From Ascidia mentula (lineage: Eukaryota; Chordata; Ascidiacea; Phlebobranchia; Ascidiidae), in assembly GCA_947561715.1 (NCBI GenBank), contig OX387199.1, positions 12,839,001 to 12,903,000 of the forward strand: a stretch of DNA of 64,000 bases, written 5' to 3'. The translations under genes were made by a program, and so were the position numbers. Below the pieces are notes generated by a model. It was not told the origin of the DNA. It made no database searches and saw only the letters and a list, made by a program, of their open reading frames with translations. Of this stretch, positions 49,566-60,440 are shown piece by piece; the stretch's first letter is position 1, and every line of letters starts with the position of its first letter.

Positions 49566-49980
49566 GGGGGGGGGGGGGGGGGGGGGTATTGTTGATTGTT
49601 CTCTCAATCACGTCGAGGTCAACACTAGTTCACACTCCGATCAATTACAGTGTTACGCTTGCTTTAATTTCCCACTGCGAAATCTATTGTTGTGAAAACT
49701 GCGTTGTTGCCCACGCTGGTTTCCAGAACTGAAAAAGAGTTTATTTATCAAACAAAAGTGTATAGCTGTCGTGTCGAATATGGATGTGTTCGATTGACAT
49801 AGGGCCAAGACGGAATAACATTTTCCTGACCGACAAACATGGATAGCAACCGTTTAAACTTGAGTCAAAGCGGTGAAGAAGCTTTCAAACTGGGTTCTAG
49901 CCATTCCATATTAGAGATCGCATTAAAAAGCCCAGCACGATCACAGCAAAAGCATTTCACCTGTAACAATTACAATATAG

Positions 49981-51411
49981 GTCGAACGTTTTGCTCAATA
50001 AATGCAAGTGACTGAAGCCAGATTTTTCTATGGTTTCCAAATTGCAATTGAGAATATTCATTTCGAGATGTATTCTCTTTTGATCAATACTTATGCACGA
50101 GACAGTCAAGAGAGAGGGTTGTAGTTTACATATTTCACATTAACAATATGATAATTTTTCAATGAATGTTGCTCTGTTTTGTGAATTCCTAATAGACATT
50201 TTGTTATGTTGACATGTTCTGCAACACCACCATAGTTTTGTAAGCCTAACGTCAATCGTCAACCTTTTATCTCAAAATTACATTTTGTTTAACCATATTT
50301 TTACAGGGAGTACCTGTTCAACGCGATCGAAACTATGCCATGTGTTCGCAAGAAGGCTGAGCGGCCCTCAAATGGATAAATTAGCAACAGTTATACACAA
50401 CCTATACAGAGCGAGTGATTGCATTCGCTGCGGTGGAAGGCATTGTCTTCAGTGATTCATTTGCTGCAATATTCTGGTTGAAAAAAACGAAGCCTCATGC
50501 CTGGTCTTACCTTTTCCTGTGAACTCATCAGCCGTGATGAGGTTTGTATAAATTGTAAAGGCAACCATGTAAAGGGGGATATGTGGTGGTCGAAAATGTC
50601 CATACCCAGCGATGCGGCGTTGACCTTATTTTTGTGTTCATATTGTAATGTTTCTGAGAAATGTCGTTTTGCTAACTTTTCAATAATTTAAAACGTGCTT
50701 TTTTGTTTCTTACAGGGCTTGCATTGTGATTTTGCCTGCTTGATGTTCAAGCATTTGAATAACAAACCATCTCATGCCCAAATAATTGAAATAATCGGAG
50801 ATGCCGTTTGCATTGAACAGGCAAGTTTCACCTAATACACAGCTCCGCATCCATGCTTTCCAACCTACAATGTTAATCATACAAAAAAACGCTTACAGAA
50901 TCCAAAATCCGCACCAAAGTGTAATGTACATAATTGCTGCAAATAAATTTATTTGGGAGAAGCATGCATCACAATAGTTTGCTGTTATTTTTATATTACT
51001 TGTGCCAAACGCCACTCAAATACCGTAGTTTTGTGAAAGGCGAACTAACAACACACAACGCGTCTGTTTGGTTTACAGGAGTTTTTGTCCAAAAATTGTG
51101 TTGTTTTTACAATTGTGTCTTAAGAAAATGTATTTCTGTGAATTTGTGATGCAATATATGGAAAATACCGAATTGTATGTTTTAGTATAAAAGACTGGCC
51201 CATATTGTTATTAACACTGTCATGTTAAAGACGTTTCGACAAAAACTATGTTTTAGGTTTACAAATCCGAAAAACCCGTTCGATTTCATGGAGTTGATCT
51301 TACTCGAAGGAATAAAACAACTTCTTCGAAAAGCGCATCGGCGAATATCAGAAAGATGGTGTGATGGCAAAAGCGGAAGACATGAAATTTACGCTAGATG
51401 CAGACTTTTAA
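49981..51411 (+). pseudogene. rrm2: Ribonucleotide reductase R2 pseudogene, left arm
   Basis: R2 is the iron-radical subunit of class I ribonucleotide reductase, which makes dNTPs. Exons on the plus strand: 49981-50116 ([18 protein letters not shown], first ExxH iron motif), 50307-50541 ([18 protein letters not shown], then [13 protein letters not shown], ending ISRDE), 50716-50820 (second motif completed, [18 protein letters not shown]), and 51256-51411 with the last residues FTLDADF, the R1-binding tail. Introns are retained, so this is a genomic rather than reverse-transcribed copy. Lesions: TAA early in the first exon, frameshifts in the second (including at an A run near 50484), GG instead of GT at the donor after 50116, and disruption of the last exon. 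The N-terminal exons are missing, and the exon before the last is not in place. The third exon uses a GC donor in both arms. Confidence 0.94.
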
Positions 51412-51510
51412 CCGTTTCCATTGTCATTTATTATATTTCTATCTTCGACTTACTAAATAACTGGCATTGTTGTTGTTTTTCTTGTGGGAATCCAGTAATT
51501 TCGAATTGAA

Positions 51511-51951
51511 ATGGCCGATTTTTTAAGAATATTCTTCACATATTCGTGCATGTTTGCTACTTGGGGTCGAGTTTTACAGAGAGCAGGCGTGGATGTCTGC
51601 GGTAAATTGTTATTACATTTACTATTGAACGCAGAATGTACACCCACAGACAATATACGTCTTATTTGGACGTCTTATCAGACCATAATTTGGTTAAAAA
51701 ACAAAATGGCACCTAATTATAAAAAGAAATGTCCCACAAACGTTGCAAAGAAAGTAGTTGTTAAAAAACTGCGTCCATTATTACTAAAAAATGTATTAAT
51801 GCTATTTGTTCACCGACTTAGCACGACGATTGTTCCGTGCAGGAGGAAGGGCGCCCTTATCTTTCCTCAGTCCACTGTGGGGAACAACAGATTATTCACT
51901 TACTTTAAAAATATTTTACATCATATCTTCCAAACCAATGCATGTGATTGA
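51511..51951 (+). other. 146-codon open frame near the inner end of the left arm
   Basis: Unrecognised frame containing a lysine-rich part (MAPNYKKKCPTNVAKKVVVK). Its partner in the right arm is 53670-54032 (minus). By eye the few differences between the arms mostly change amino acids, which argues against selection on a protein. It may be the sequence 3' of the RRM2 gene rather than a gene. Confidence 0.3.
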
Positions 51952-51955
51952 TGTA

Positions 51956-53665
51956 AATTTAACTATGTCTGTATAAAAAAAGCTAGACCCTTGACCCAAA
52001 CCACAACCGACACGTTGGTATAAACTTGCGGTTAATATTTACCTAATGTATTTAATTTTCTTAAGTGTTGTCTAAAATTGTGTATAAGCTGCAGACAGAT
52101 GGCCACTGTTTCGACTTGAAAGGTCTCATCAGTGCAGCTGGTGTGACTATCAGACGACTTTGCTGACCAAACGGCCAAGCAAAGACTTCCACTTTGTGGT
52201 GACTATAAAATCACCGTTCTTTAAAATGCTTACAATTGTCTTTAATAATCTATTACGTAAAAACACCACAAAATCAGACGAGACAAACCAGACCTCCGTC
52301 TAACGATTGACTGGTCGAAAACCAACTTGATTGTTTATTTCGTTTCAAGGCGTTAATATAAAACAAAAACAAAACAAAAAAATATTTAATGGCAAAGATA
52401 TATCATTGTAATGTTTAGGAACAATCTTTGGCAGGTTGATCTGGTAATAAATCACGTTTGAGTTTTATTCAGTTACCTACATCCTTTATAAGTTTAAAAT
52501 AATGTTTTGCACTGTTTTTGTATAAAATTGAATCAATGCAGTTTGTTTTCCTAGTTTCGAAACATTACAATGACATGTCGTAGCCATCAATTAAAAAAAT
52601 GTTTTCTTTTGAACTAATGCAGTAAAACACGACATAAACAACCAAGTTTGGTGGTGCTATATATGCCTAAATCAACAAAGCGTTCACAAGAAAACACTTT
52701 ACTTAAAGAAAGCATTTTACCTTGGGTCACAGGAGTTTTTAACCGATGCCTGTTGCATTTATTAATAGGAACACTAGCCCGATGAATTGAGTTCAAATAC
52801 ATGAAGTTTGTTGCCGACAGAATGCTTGTTGAGTTGGACTGTCCAAAGTCGATGAATCTGAACCGACGTAGCTATTGACGACGGCGTTGCTGTGTCTCCC
52901 ACCTGAGAAATAGATCGTTCAAATTAATTTCGTTTGAAACAATGGAAAGCGTGGGTTAAAGAAATGTATGCAATGCAGTTAAATGGTGAACACGCGCACA
53001 ACATGCAGTTTATTGATCTCATCGCACGATCCGCGACAGAAGTGTTCTAACTCTGGATCACTATCGAAAGCGGAAACTTAATTTTTTCAGTATATCCAAT
53101 AAGTTAGGTGACAATAATCTTATGTCTGTTGTGCCACAAGTTACGAATTTAAGACACGTTTTTTAATCAATTGATTTCGCTGGAACCAAGACGACACCCA
53201 AGCGAAGATAAACTTTGCTAGACCTCAATAGCTGTTCCTATCGTAAAATCAACCTATCCAGATGTGTTATGTATTTCTGCTCCCTTCTTTCACTGAAAGA
53301 ACTTGTATTGTAATCTTTTACCTTGCTTGCGGGTAAACACTGCCCGCATATACATTCTGTGAGCTTGAGTTGTTTGTTTTCATCATTACAGCTTTACACA
53401 TTGTACCGTTTCCTTGTTATAGTTGCAAGTGGGGTTCACTTGATGCTTTGCTGTGGTCGTCGCAATCAGAACCATGTATGAACGAATCTCAACGTTACCA
53501 TTAAGATGAACAATGTCAGCAGAGCATTCGGTGCGTAAAATATGTGCGTCACCTTTCTCTTCCCAACCTGGAGATGTCGTTCATATATTCGCAGCAAAAC
53601 GATCGAGATGTTGAAAATATCTTGGGCCGAAATTGACAAAACTATTGACCATCAGTCAATTCAAG
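51956..53665. other. Unpaired spacer between the arms, with a displaced R2 exon piece
   Basis: 1.7 kb without inverted-repeat partner. At about 52731-52850 (plus strand), after a GGGTCACAG acceptor, lies a broken R2 exon: EFLTDA, then after indels KYMKFVADRMLVELDCPK. In a normal R2 gene this exon precedes the NPFDFME exon, yet here it lies after it. The rest holds no gene that I can recognise. Confidence 0.7.
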
Positions 53666-53669
53666 TACA

Positions 53670-54032
53670 TCAATCACATGCATTGGTTTGGAAAATATGA
53701 TGTAAAATATTTTTAAAGTAAGTGAATAATCTGTTGTTCCCCCCAGTGGACTGAGGAAAGATAAGGGCGCCCTTCCTCCTGCACGGAACAATCGTCGTGC
53801 TAAGTCGGTGAACAAATAGCATTAATACATTTTTTAGCAATAATGGACGCAGTTTTTTAACAACTACTTTCTTTGCAACCTTTGTGGGACATTTCTTTTT
53901 ATAATTAGGTGCCATTTTGTTTTTTAACCAAATTATGGTCTGATAAGACGTCCAAATAAGACGTTTATTGTCTGTGGGTGTACATTCTGCGTTCAATGTT
54001 AAATGTAATAACAATTTACCGCAGACATCCAC
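53670..54032 (-). other. Right-arm copy of the unrecognised open frame
   Basis: Mirror of 51511-51951, 120 codons from the first Met. It differs from the left copy at a handful of positions. Same doubt about coding status. Confidence 0.3.
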
Positions 54033-54210
54033 GCCTGCTCTCTGTGAAACTCGACCTCAAGTAGCAAACATGCACGAATATGTGAAGAATATTCTTAAAA
54101 AATCGGCCATTTCAATTCGAAATTACTGGATTCCCACAAGAAAAACAACAACAATGCCAGTTATTTTAGTAAGTCGAAGATAGAAATATAATAAATGACA
54201 ATGGAAACGG

Positions 54211-55990
54211 TTAAAAGTCTGCATCTAGCGTAAATTTCATGTCTTCCGCTTTTGCTTTCTGATATTCGCCGATGCGCTTTTCGAAGAAGTTGTTTTTTTC
54301 CTTCGAGTAAGAATCAACTCCATGAAATCGAACGGGTGTTTCGGATTTGTAAACCTAAAACATACAATTCGGTATTTTTCTTTATTGCATCACAAATTCA
54401 CAGAAATACATTTTCTTAAGGCACAATAGTAAAAACAACACAATTTTTGGACAAAAACTCCTGTAAACCAAACAGACGCGTTGTGTGTTAGTTCGCCTTT
54501 CACAAAACTACGGTATTTGAGTGGCGTTTGGCACAAGTAATATAAAAATAACAGCAATTTACAAAACTATTGTGATGCATGCTTTTCTCCCATTTGCAGC
54601 AATTATGTACATTACACTTTGGTGCGGATTTTGGATTCTGTAAGCGTTTTTTTTAGTATGATTAACATTGTAGGTTGGAAAGCATGGATGCGGAGCTGTG
54701 TATTAGGTGAAACTTGCCTGTTCAATGCAAACGGCATCTCCGATTATTTCAATTATTTGGGCATGAGATGGTTTGTTATTCAAATGCTTGAACATCAAGC
54801 AGGCAAAATCACAATGCAAGCCCTGTAAGAAACAAAAAAGCACGTTTTAAATTATTGAAAAGTTAGCAAAACGACATTTCTCAGAAACATTACAATATGA
54901 ACACAAAAATAAGGTCAACGCCGCATCGCTGGGTATGGACATTTTCGACCACCACATATCCCCCTTTACATGGTTGCCTTTACAATTTATACAAACCTCA
55001 TCACGGCTGATGAGTTCATAGGAAAAGGTAAGACCAGACATGAGGCCTCGTTTTTTTCAACCAGAATATTGCAGCAAATGAATCACTGAAGACAATGCCT
55101 TCCACCGCAGCGAATGCAATCACTCGCTCTGTATAGGTTAACTGTTGCTAATTTATCCATTTGAGGGCCCGCTCAGCCTTCTTGCGAACACATGGCATAG
55201 TTTCGATCGCGTTGAACAGGTACTCCCTGTAAAAATATGGTTAAACAAAATGTAATTTTGAGATAAAAGGTTGACGATTGACGTTAGGCTTACAAAACTA
55301 TGGTGGTGTTGCAGAACATGTCAACATAACAAAATGTCTATTAGGAATTCACAAAACAGAGCAACATTCATTGAAAAATAATCATATTGTTAATGTGAAA
55401 TATGTAAACTACAAACCTCTCTCTTGACTGTCTCGTGCATAAGTATTGATCAAAAGAGAATACATCTCGAAATGAATATTCTCAATTGCAATTTGGAAAC
55501 CATAGAAAAATCTGGCTTCAGTCACTTGCATTTATTGAGCAAAACGTTTGACCTAATTGTAACAATTCATTTTACCAAACCATACAAGCTTGTTGAAAGT
55601 TGTTTGTAGTATTTGAGTAACTTACGAGATTTTCATTAACTATCCCGTCGGAAGCGGAAAAGAAATTTGCACCTCTTCCACTGTTCAAAAGGAAGCCTCT
55701 GCTTTTCTTGTGCATTCTCCATATGTCATGATTTTGAATAGGAGAGATGACATATCGTCGTGCGTTGTCACGAAGCAATGGCCCAATTTCTCTGTCGCTC
55801 TACAAAACAATAAACAATATCTAAATTGTAGTAATGTTTTAAATCCGTTTAGTTTTTACTACAGCATGAGATTTACAAAAAAAAAAAAAGGAAGTAGCAA
55901 GTTTAAGAGTAAACCAACTTACCGTTTCTTGTTTCAATTCGTTGATTTTGTTGACTTGAACTTCGCAAGGATTATTAGAGTTGCATGCCA
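54211..55990 (-). pseudogene. rrm2: Ribonucleotide reductase R2 pseudogene, right arm
   Basis: Inverted copy of the left-arm R2, with extra 5' exons. Minus-strand exons: an N-terminal exon ending at 55923 (NKINELKQET), 55626-55799 (LLRDNARRYVISPIQNHDIW, then FFSASDGIVNENL), 55417-55552, 54997-55226, 54718-54822, and the last exon 54211-54354. Exon lengths match the left arm where I can compare (136 and 105 nt). It shares with the left arm the TAA early in the 55417-55552 exon and the frameshift at the A run of the next exon, so the gene was dead before the arms were duplicated. Its own lesions include an internal deletion in the 55626-55799 exon and a frameshift in the last exon. The donor after 55417 is an intact GT, unlike the left arm. 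Confidence 0.93.
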
Positions 55991-57506
55991 TCATGTTGGT
56001 CTTCATCACGCTATGCAGCTACCATGTACTTGCTTGCTGGGAGCTTATTTTTTCACCTATGTTTTTTTCGCTGGTGGTTGTCCTTTCGTTGTACTATTAC
56101 AAAGCGGCGCATAACTCTTCCCCTACTCTCTTTTTAACTGGTTCTTTTACGAAGCTGCATGATAGTCCAGCTCGAAACGTATTGTGCGGTGCTTCGGCTG
56201 GACCAAATAAACATAAACAAAACAGCGCGTGCTTTCACTATAACCCCACAAACCAATCAACAGTCTAAAAAGCTGCGTGAAAAGCTCCAAAGTGCCCACT
56301 CCCGCTCCGGAGACGGAAAAGAACAACTAGCAATTTTCCCACAGCGCCGCGTCAAGACTAGCACAGCGTGTGCTCTGACTTTCATCGTTAAACAATACGC
56401 AGTGTGCACTCTTCTTTGAACGTCCGTTTGTAATATCAAGTTTGATTCGCATGTCGCTGTGATGTTAATTAGAACGCATGCACCTAAAGCTAATTACAAC
56501 GCATGCACCTAACGCTAATTACAACGCATCCACCTACCCTCTTGTTCGCTTGCGAGCTTTCTTTTTCACCTACCCTGTTTTCGCTGGGGAGTTTTTCTTT
56601 CGTTGTTTTATTGCAAAGCTAATTACAACGCTTCCACCTACCCTGTTATACGCTTGGGAGTTTCTTTTTTTTTAACTACCCTCTTTTCGCTGGGAACTTT
56701 CTTTCCATTATTTAAAAATAAATAATATTATCGCACATTTTTTACCAGTCAAACACTTATTAATGCGAACAAACCTATATCAGCGATACGCCGCCTCCGT
56801 GTACCAATTACCCAGCTCCAAATGCATTTTGCGGTGCTTCGGATGGAAATAAACCAATCAGAAGCCTGCATGAAAAGGTGTATGAAATGCTCCCAGGCAA
56901 ATCGAAAGAGCCAAACATCCGTGTCCACGCCCGCTCCAGATTATAGAGAAGAGAACAATTAAAACTTTTCCCTTTCATACCATCGTACAGCACTCGAGAT
57001 TAGCAATCGGCCAAATGTATCAGCACGTCATGCTCGGTTTAACTTAGTTATAAATATCATCCTTATAAAGTGATTGTACTTTTTTGGTATGTGATCGTTT
57101 TGATCAGAGTCGGCTTCAACTTTCAACGTTGTAAACTGATCGTTCAGCTCGAAAACACAGTGTGAACTCTGTTGAACGTATTAAAATCCCAAAACAGCGA
57201 TCTGTAGACAGCTCAGATCGATTTATTGAGAGAAAAATATATTTCGCCTAAAACGGCATCATCAGTTTCTCCATTTACCAAAACTTATTCAAATAGAACC
57301 TCTGTTGAACGTCCAATCAATTCGTTTGGAATACCAAGTTTGAATCGCTCGAGTGATTTTTATGACCTGCGTCAGCCAAATTAACAACCACACACAGCGA
57401 CAGATCATAAACAAACAACCATCGACGTTCTGACTTAAAATCACTGTGATCAAGCAAAAGCAAGTTATTTTAAAAATAAAGGTGTGTTTTGACACGGAGT
57501 AATTTG
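55991..57506. other. Right-arm-only segment upstream of R2
   Basis: Absent from the left arm. It probably holds the 5' flank of the captured R2 gene. A short repeat GCATGCACCTAA/GCTAATTACAAC recurs three to four times at 56470-56640. No other gene seen. Confidence 0.5.
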
Positions 57507-57769
57507 ATATTGTAATTGTTACAGGTGAAATGCTTTTGCTGTGGTCGTGCTGGGCTTTTTAATGCGATCTCTAATATGGAATGGCTAGAACCCAGTTTGA
57601 AAGCTTCTTCACCGCTTTGACTCAAGTTTAAACGGTTGCTATCCATGTTTGTCGGTCAGGAAAATGTTATTCCGTCTTGGCCCTATGTCAATCGAACACA
57701 TCCATATTCGACACGACAGCTATACACTTTTGTTTGATAAATAAACTCTTTTTCAGTTCTGGAAACCAG

Positions 57770-57991
57770 CGTGGGCAACAACGCCCCCCCCCCCCGCTCA
57801 CAGGGTCGTACAATAGCAGATTACTCGGCTCAACACTCTGATCTTGCACTTGGCTCAACTTGGCCTCATCCTCTTTCATCCTCATCTTCTTTCATCCTCA
57901 TCCTCTTTCAGCCTCTTCCTCTTTCATCCTCATCCTCTTTCATCCTCATCCTCTAATTACCCGTTGAGCATGATTTGTGATAAACACTACT
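57770..57991. repeat. Right terminal repeat with minisatellite and poly-C
   Basis: Reverse complement of 49376-49565. The CCTCATCCTCTTTCAT-type minisatellite here has about twice as many units as on the left, and the homopolymer is 12 C (57784-57795) instead of 21 G. It ends CACTACT at 57991. Confidence 0.93.
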
Positions 57992-57997
57992 GATCTG

Positions 57998-58609
57998 CGA
58001 CTACTTGCACCAGCGGAAGGCGAAGTGGTCGTTCAACCCACCAGGAGCATGCCACATGGGTGGAGTGTGGAAACGGATGATCAGAACCGTCCGAAGACTT
58101 ATGATGGCGATTTATCCTGAGGGAAAACTAGACGATGACGCCCTACACACGTTGCTGTTGGAGGTGGAGAACATCATAAATTCACGACCTCTAACTGAAG
58201 TTTCCCTGGAAGTTGGTAAAGAAATGCCCTTGACGCCAAACCACCTATTAAGAATTAACCCATCGGTGGGATTGCCGCCGACGATGACCTACCCGAGCGA
58301 TTGCTACGCCAGACGCCGATACCGCCTGGTTCAGCATGTTGCCGACGAGTTTTGGCAACGATGGCGGAGGGAGTACCCCCGGACAATCATCTCCAGACAA
58401 AAATGGCACACCCGGAGAAGTAACTTTTCCAAAGGTGATGTTGTGCTACTCGTCGATGATTCTGCTCCACGATGTCGATGGCCTCTTGGAAAAGTCACTG
58501 AACTATTCCATGATAAACACCAGGTGGTGAGGAGCGTTGCAGTGAAGAAGGAGACCCATCCCTAAACTCTGTGTGGTAATCCCCGCGCAGGAGAATGAGA
58601 CTGAGTTGT
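57998..58609 (+). pseudogene. BEL/Pao integrase C-terminus and DUF5641 tail
   Basis: Continues the integrase interrupted at 49369: KAKWSFNPPGACHMGGVW with the third catalytic region, then NIINSRPLTEVSLEVG, LTPNHLLRINPS, and the DUF5641 tail (FSKGDVVLLVDD, then RWPLGKVTELF). The frame is open for about 185 codons and ends THP; the expected last block (PIPKLCVV) lies in another frame after 58555, so one more frameshift is present. The polypurine tract and 3' LTR follow. Confidence 0.93.
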
Positions 58610-58644
58610 GAATCTTTGTTCGCTGTAAAATTGGTTTCCCAATT

Positions 58645-58655
58645 TGGGGGGAGGA
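58645..58655 (+). promoter_or_regulatory. Polypurine tract
   Basis: GGGGGGAGGA directly before the TG of the LTR at 58656, the standard site for plus-strand priming in LTR elements. Confidence 0.8.
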
Positions 58656-59115
58656 TGTAGATTCCCAAACCAAAATTTCGTTCTTTTCGCTATTGCTTTT
58701 GTTATGCTTTTTATGTTTGGCATTTACTTAACAAAAGCTGCGCAGTAGCTCTGCGCGGGCGGACCGCGTGTTAGGTTTTGCTTGCTTCTGGTGTTGCCAG
58801 TGCTTGGTAATATGTTTTTCAACCCAAGGATTCTATTTGAATAAGATTCTATTTGAATAATTGTGTTTAGATTCTATTTGAATGAGCTGTGTAAAATTTG
58901 GAAATTTTGCCTACTGACTGATCGGTCCAGAAACAGTTTGAAACCGTTCCATTTTTGGCGCATTGTTGTGCCGGTCGTCCTTGTATCGAATACAAGTGTC
59001 TGTTGTGTTCCGCGGGCTTGGCCACCTAGGAGAATCTGGGACGCGTTTGGGCTAAAGGCCAAACAGCTGCTGTGTAGCGTGTAGCGCCGCCGATCCGCAG
59101 AAAAAGCACGTTACA
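58656..59115 (+). repeat. 3' LTR of BEL/Pao copy 2
   Basis: 460 bp, TGTAGATTCCC to CACGTTACA. Matches 1029-1475 and the split LTR. It is followed by CCTAA (59116-59120), the same five bases that precede the inverted LTR at 43484. Confidence 0.94.
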
Positions 59116-59611
59116 CCTAAAAAACGCATTTTTACACTATAGGATACCTTATAACCATATTTCTGCCTGTTAAATGTACGGAATAAGGAACCTAAGGAAT
59201 CTAAGGAAACTCACACTAATTTATGGAGCTAAGGAACTAAGGAACCTAAGGAAATTCACAGACACTAATTTACGGAGCTAAGGAACGGAAATAGTCTAAG
59301 GAAAATACATGCTGCTTACGGAACTGGCCAAGGGCACCTCAAGGACCAACAGGGGTTGTAACCAAAAAGCGGCACGGGCCATGTGGCACTAACATGGCAC
59401 GCATGTCCCCAAATTTTTTCCCACGTGGCACCAAAATGGCACGCATGGCACCAACATGGCACCTATGTGTGTTTTCTGTTTGTACTACATATTGAATCCA
59501 CTGTATGCTAAATCAGTAATATAGTCTGCAGTTGTCATTTGCACTAAACGTTAGGGCATTTCATCAGTGTGGGAAACTTTGTTTCAACAAAAACAAGATG
59601 CAACAATAACT
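59116..59611. other. Short simple repeats, no gene
   Basis: 59185-59290 is a degenerate tandem of TAAGGAACCTAAGGAA-like units. 59370-59465 repeats GGCACCAACATGGCACGCATG-like units in degenerate form. No coding frame recognised. Confidence 0.6.
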
Positions 59612-59615
59612 TTAA

Positions 59616-60436
59616 GGCCGCATATCAGTATTAAATCCCCAAAATCTAGTTTTGAAGGCTATCACCATTAATACCCATACTGAGTGATTTGCTTTTTTGC
59701 CAACAACATTTCCTGTGGTCAGTGACCCATGAAGATCTACTGATATTATTCGAAAATAAAAAATTGATTGCAGCTGCATCCGCCAAAACACAGCAAGGAT
59801 CTGAGGAGCTTCCGGGAGGATCTTTTGTCCTATAGGATAGCAAAAACAGTCCCAGGGGGCAACCAAAGCAACTTTCCTGTGACAATTTTTTTTGCCATTG
59901 CGAAGAAAAGGGTTAGGGCCAACATTAAATTGCAAATTGGATGAGGTATTTGTGATTCATTTTTTCGCAAAACCATCTTACATTTTTTTGCAGCCCATTT
60001 AGCTAAAATAATGACTGATCGGGGGCCGAAATGACCCCTAGGGGGTGCTTTAAGCAACTATCTTGCAACTAATTTTTACCTTACTGCGTAGCCAAGAGGC
60101 GGGCCTAACATAAAATCACAAATTAAGGTATACTTCTGTGATTCAATTTTGAGCTACATCCCCTTGAACATTTTGATGGTTTTTCAACTAAACTTTTCAC
60201 AGCACCCTGCACCAAACGTCTGACTGACTGAGAAGAGCAAAAAATGCACTAAAACTGCACCAAACACGCTGAAAATCGCGCTGGCTACACCACGTGACTT
60301 CTTGCTCATTCAACCAGAAAATTGACCCCAATGCATCACCGGTTGCCTTGTGACGAAACTGAGACTCTCTATGACGCAGGAGTACGGGCAATCCCCGCGG
60401 GCAAAACTATTTTAATAGAATTACTGATATGCGGTC
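59616..60436. mobile_element. 821-bp MITE with TTAA target duplication
   Basis: Flanked by TTAA on both sides (59612-59615 and 60437-60440). Inverted ends are GGCCGCATATCAGTA and, on the right, GACCGCATATCAGTA. TTAA duplication is the mark of piggyBac-type transposons, though the ends do not start with the usual CCC. The interior has no convincing coding frame. It contains a tandem-like pair of related blocks (CTTTCCTGTGACAATTTTTT near 59872 and TATCTTGCAACTAATTTTTA near 60058). Confidence 0.83.
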
Positions 60437-60440
60437 TTAA

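Larger units (their letters stand above)
49376..57991. mobile_element. 8.6-kb inverted-repeat element carrying RNR R2 sequence
   Basis: Inserted in the Pao integrase with a perfect 6-bp duplication GATCTG (49370-49375 and 57992-57997). Removing it rejoins the integrase frame. The ends are inverted: AGTAGTGTCTATCACAAATC on the left and AGTAGTGTTTATCACAAATC on the right. The whole is a giant inverted repeat: left arm 49376-51955, spacer about 51956-53665, right arm 53666-57991. The right arm has about 1.95 kb (55556-57506) absent from the left. A 6-bp duplication and AG... termini fit Polinton/Maverick elements, but no Polinton gene is present inside, so the class is uncertain. A foldback-type element is the alternative. 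Each arm carries pieces of an intron-containing RRM2 gene. Confidence 0.9.

Noticed and set aside
51453..51653. Minus-strand frame MSVGVHSAFNSKCNNN and its mirror at 53968-54183
   Set aside because: Antisense shadow of the 51511-51951 frame; no independent support.
49376..57991. Calling this a full Polinton
   Set aside because: The 6-bp duplication and AG ends fit, but no PolB, integrase, ATPase or capsid gene lies within its boundaries. The PolB relic at 34-38 kb is outside it.
59612..60057. Minus-strand frames within the TTAA element
   Set aside because: Overlapping short frames without recognisable motifs; the element looks non-coding.
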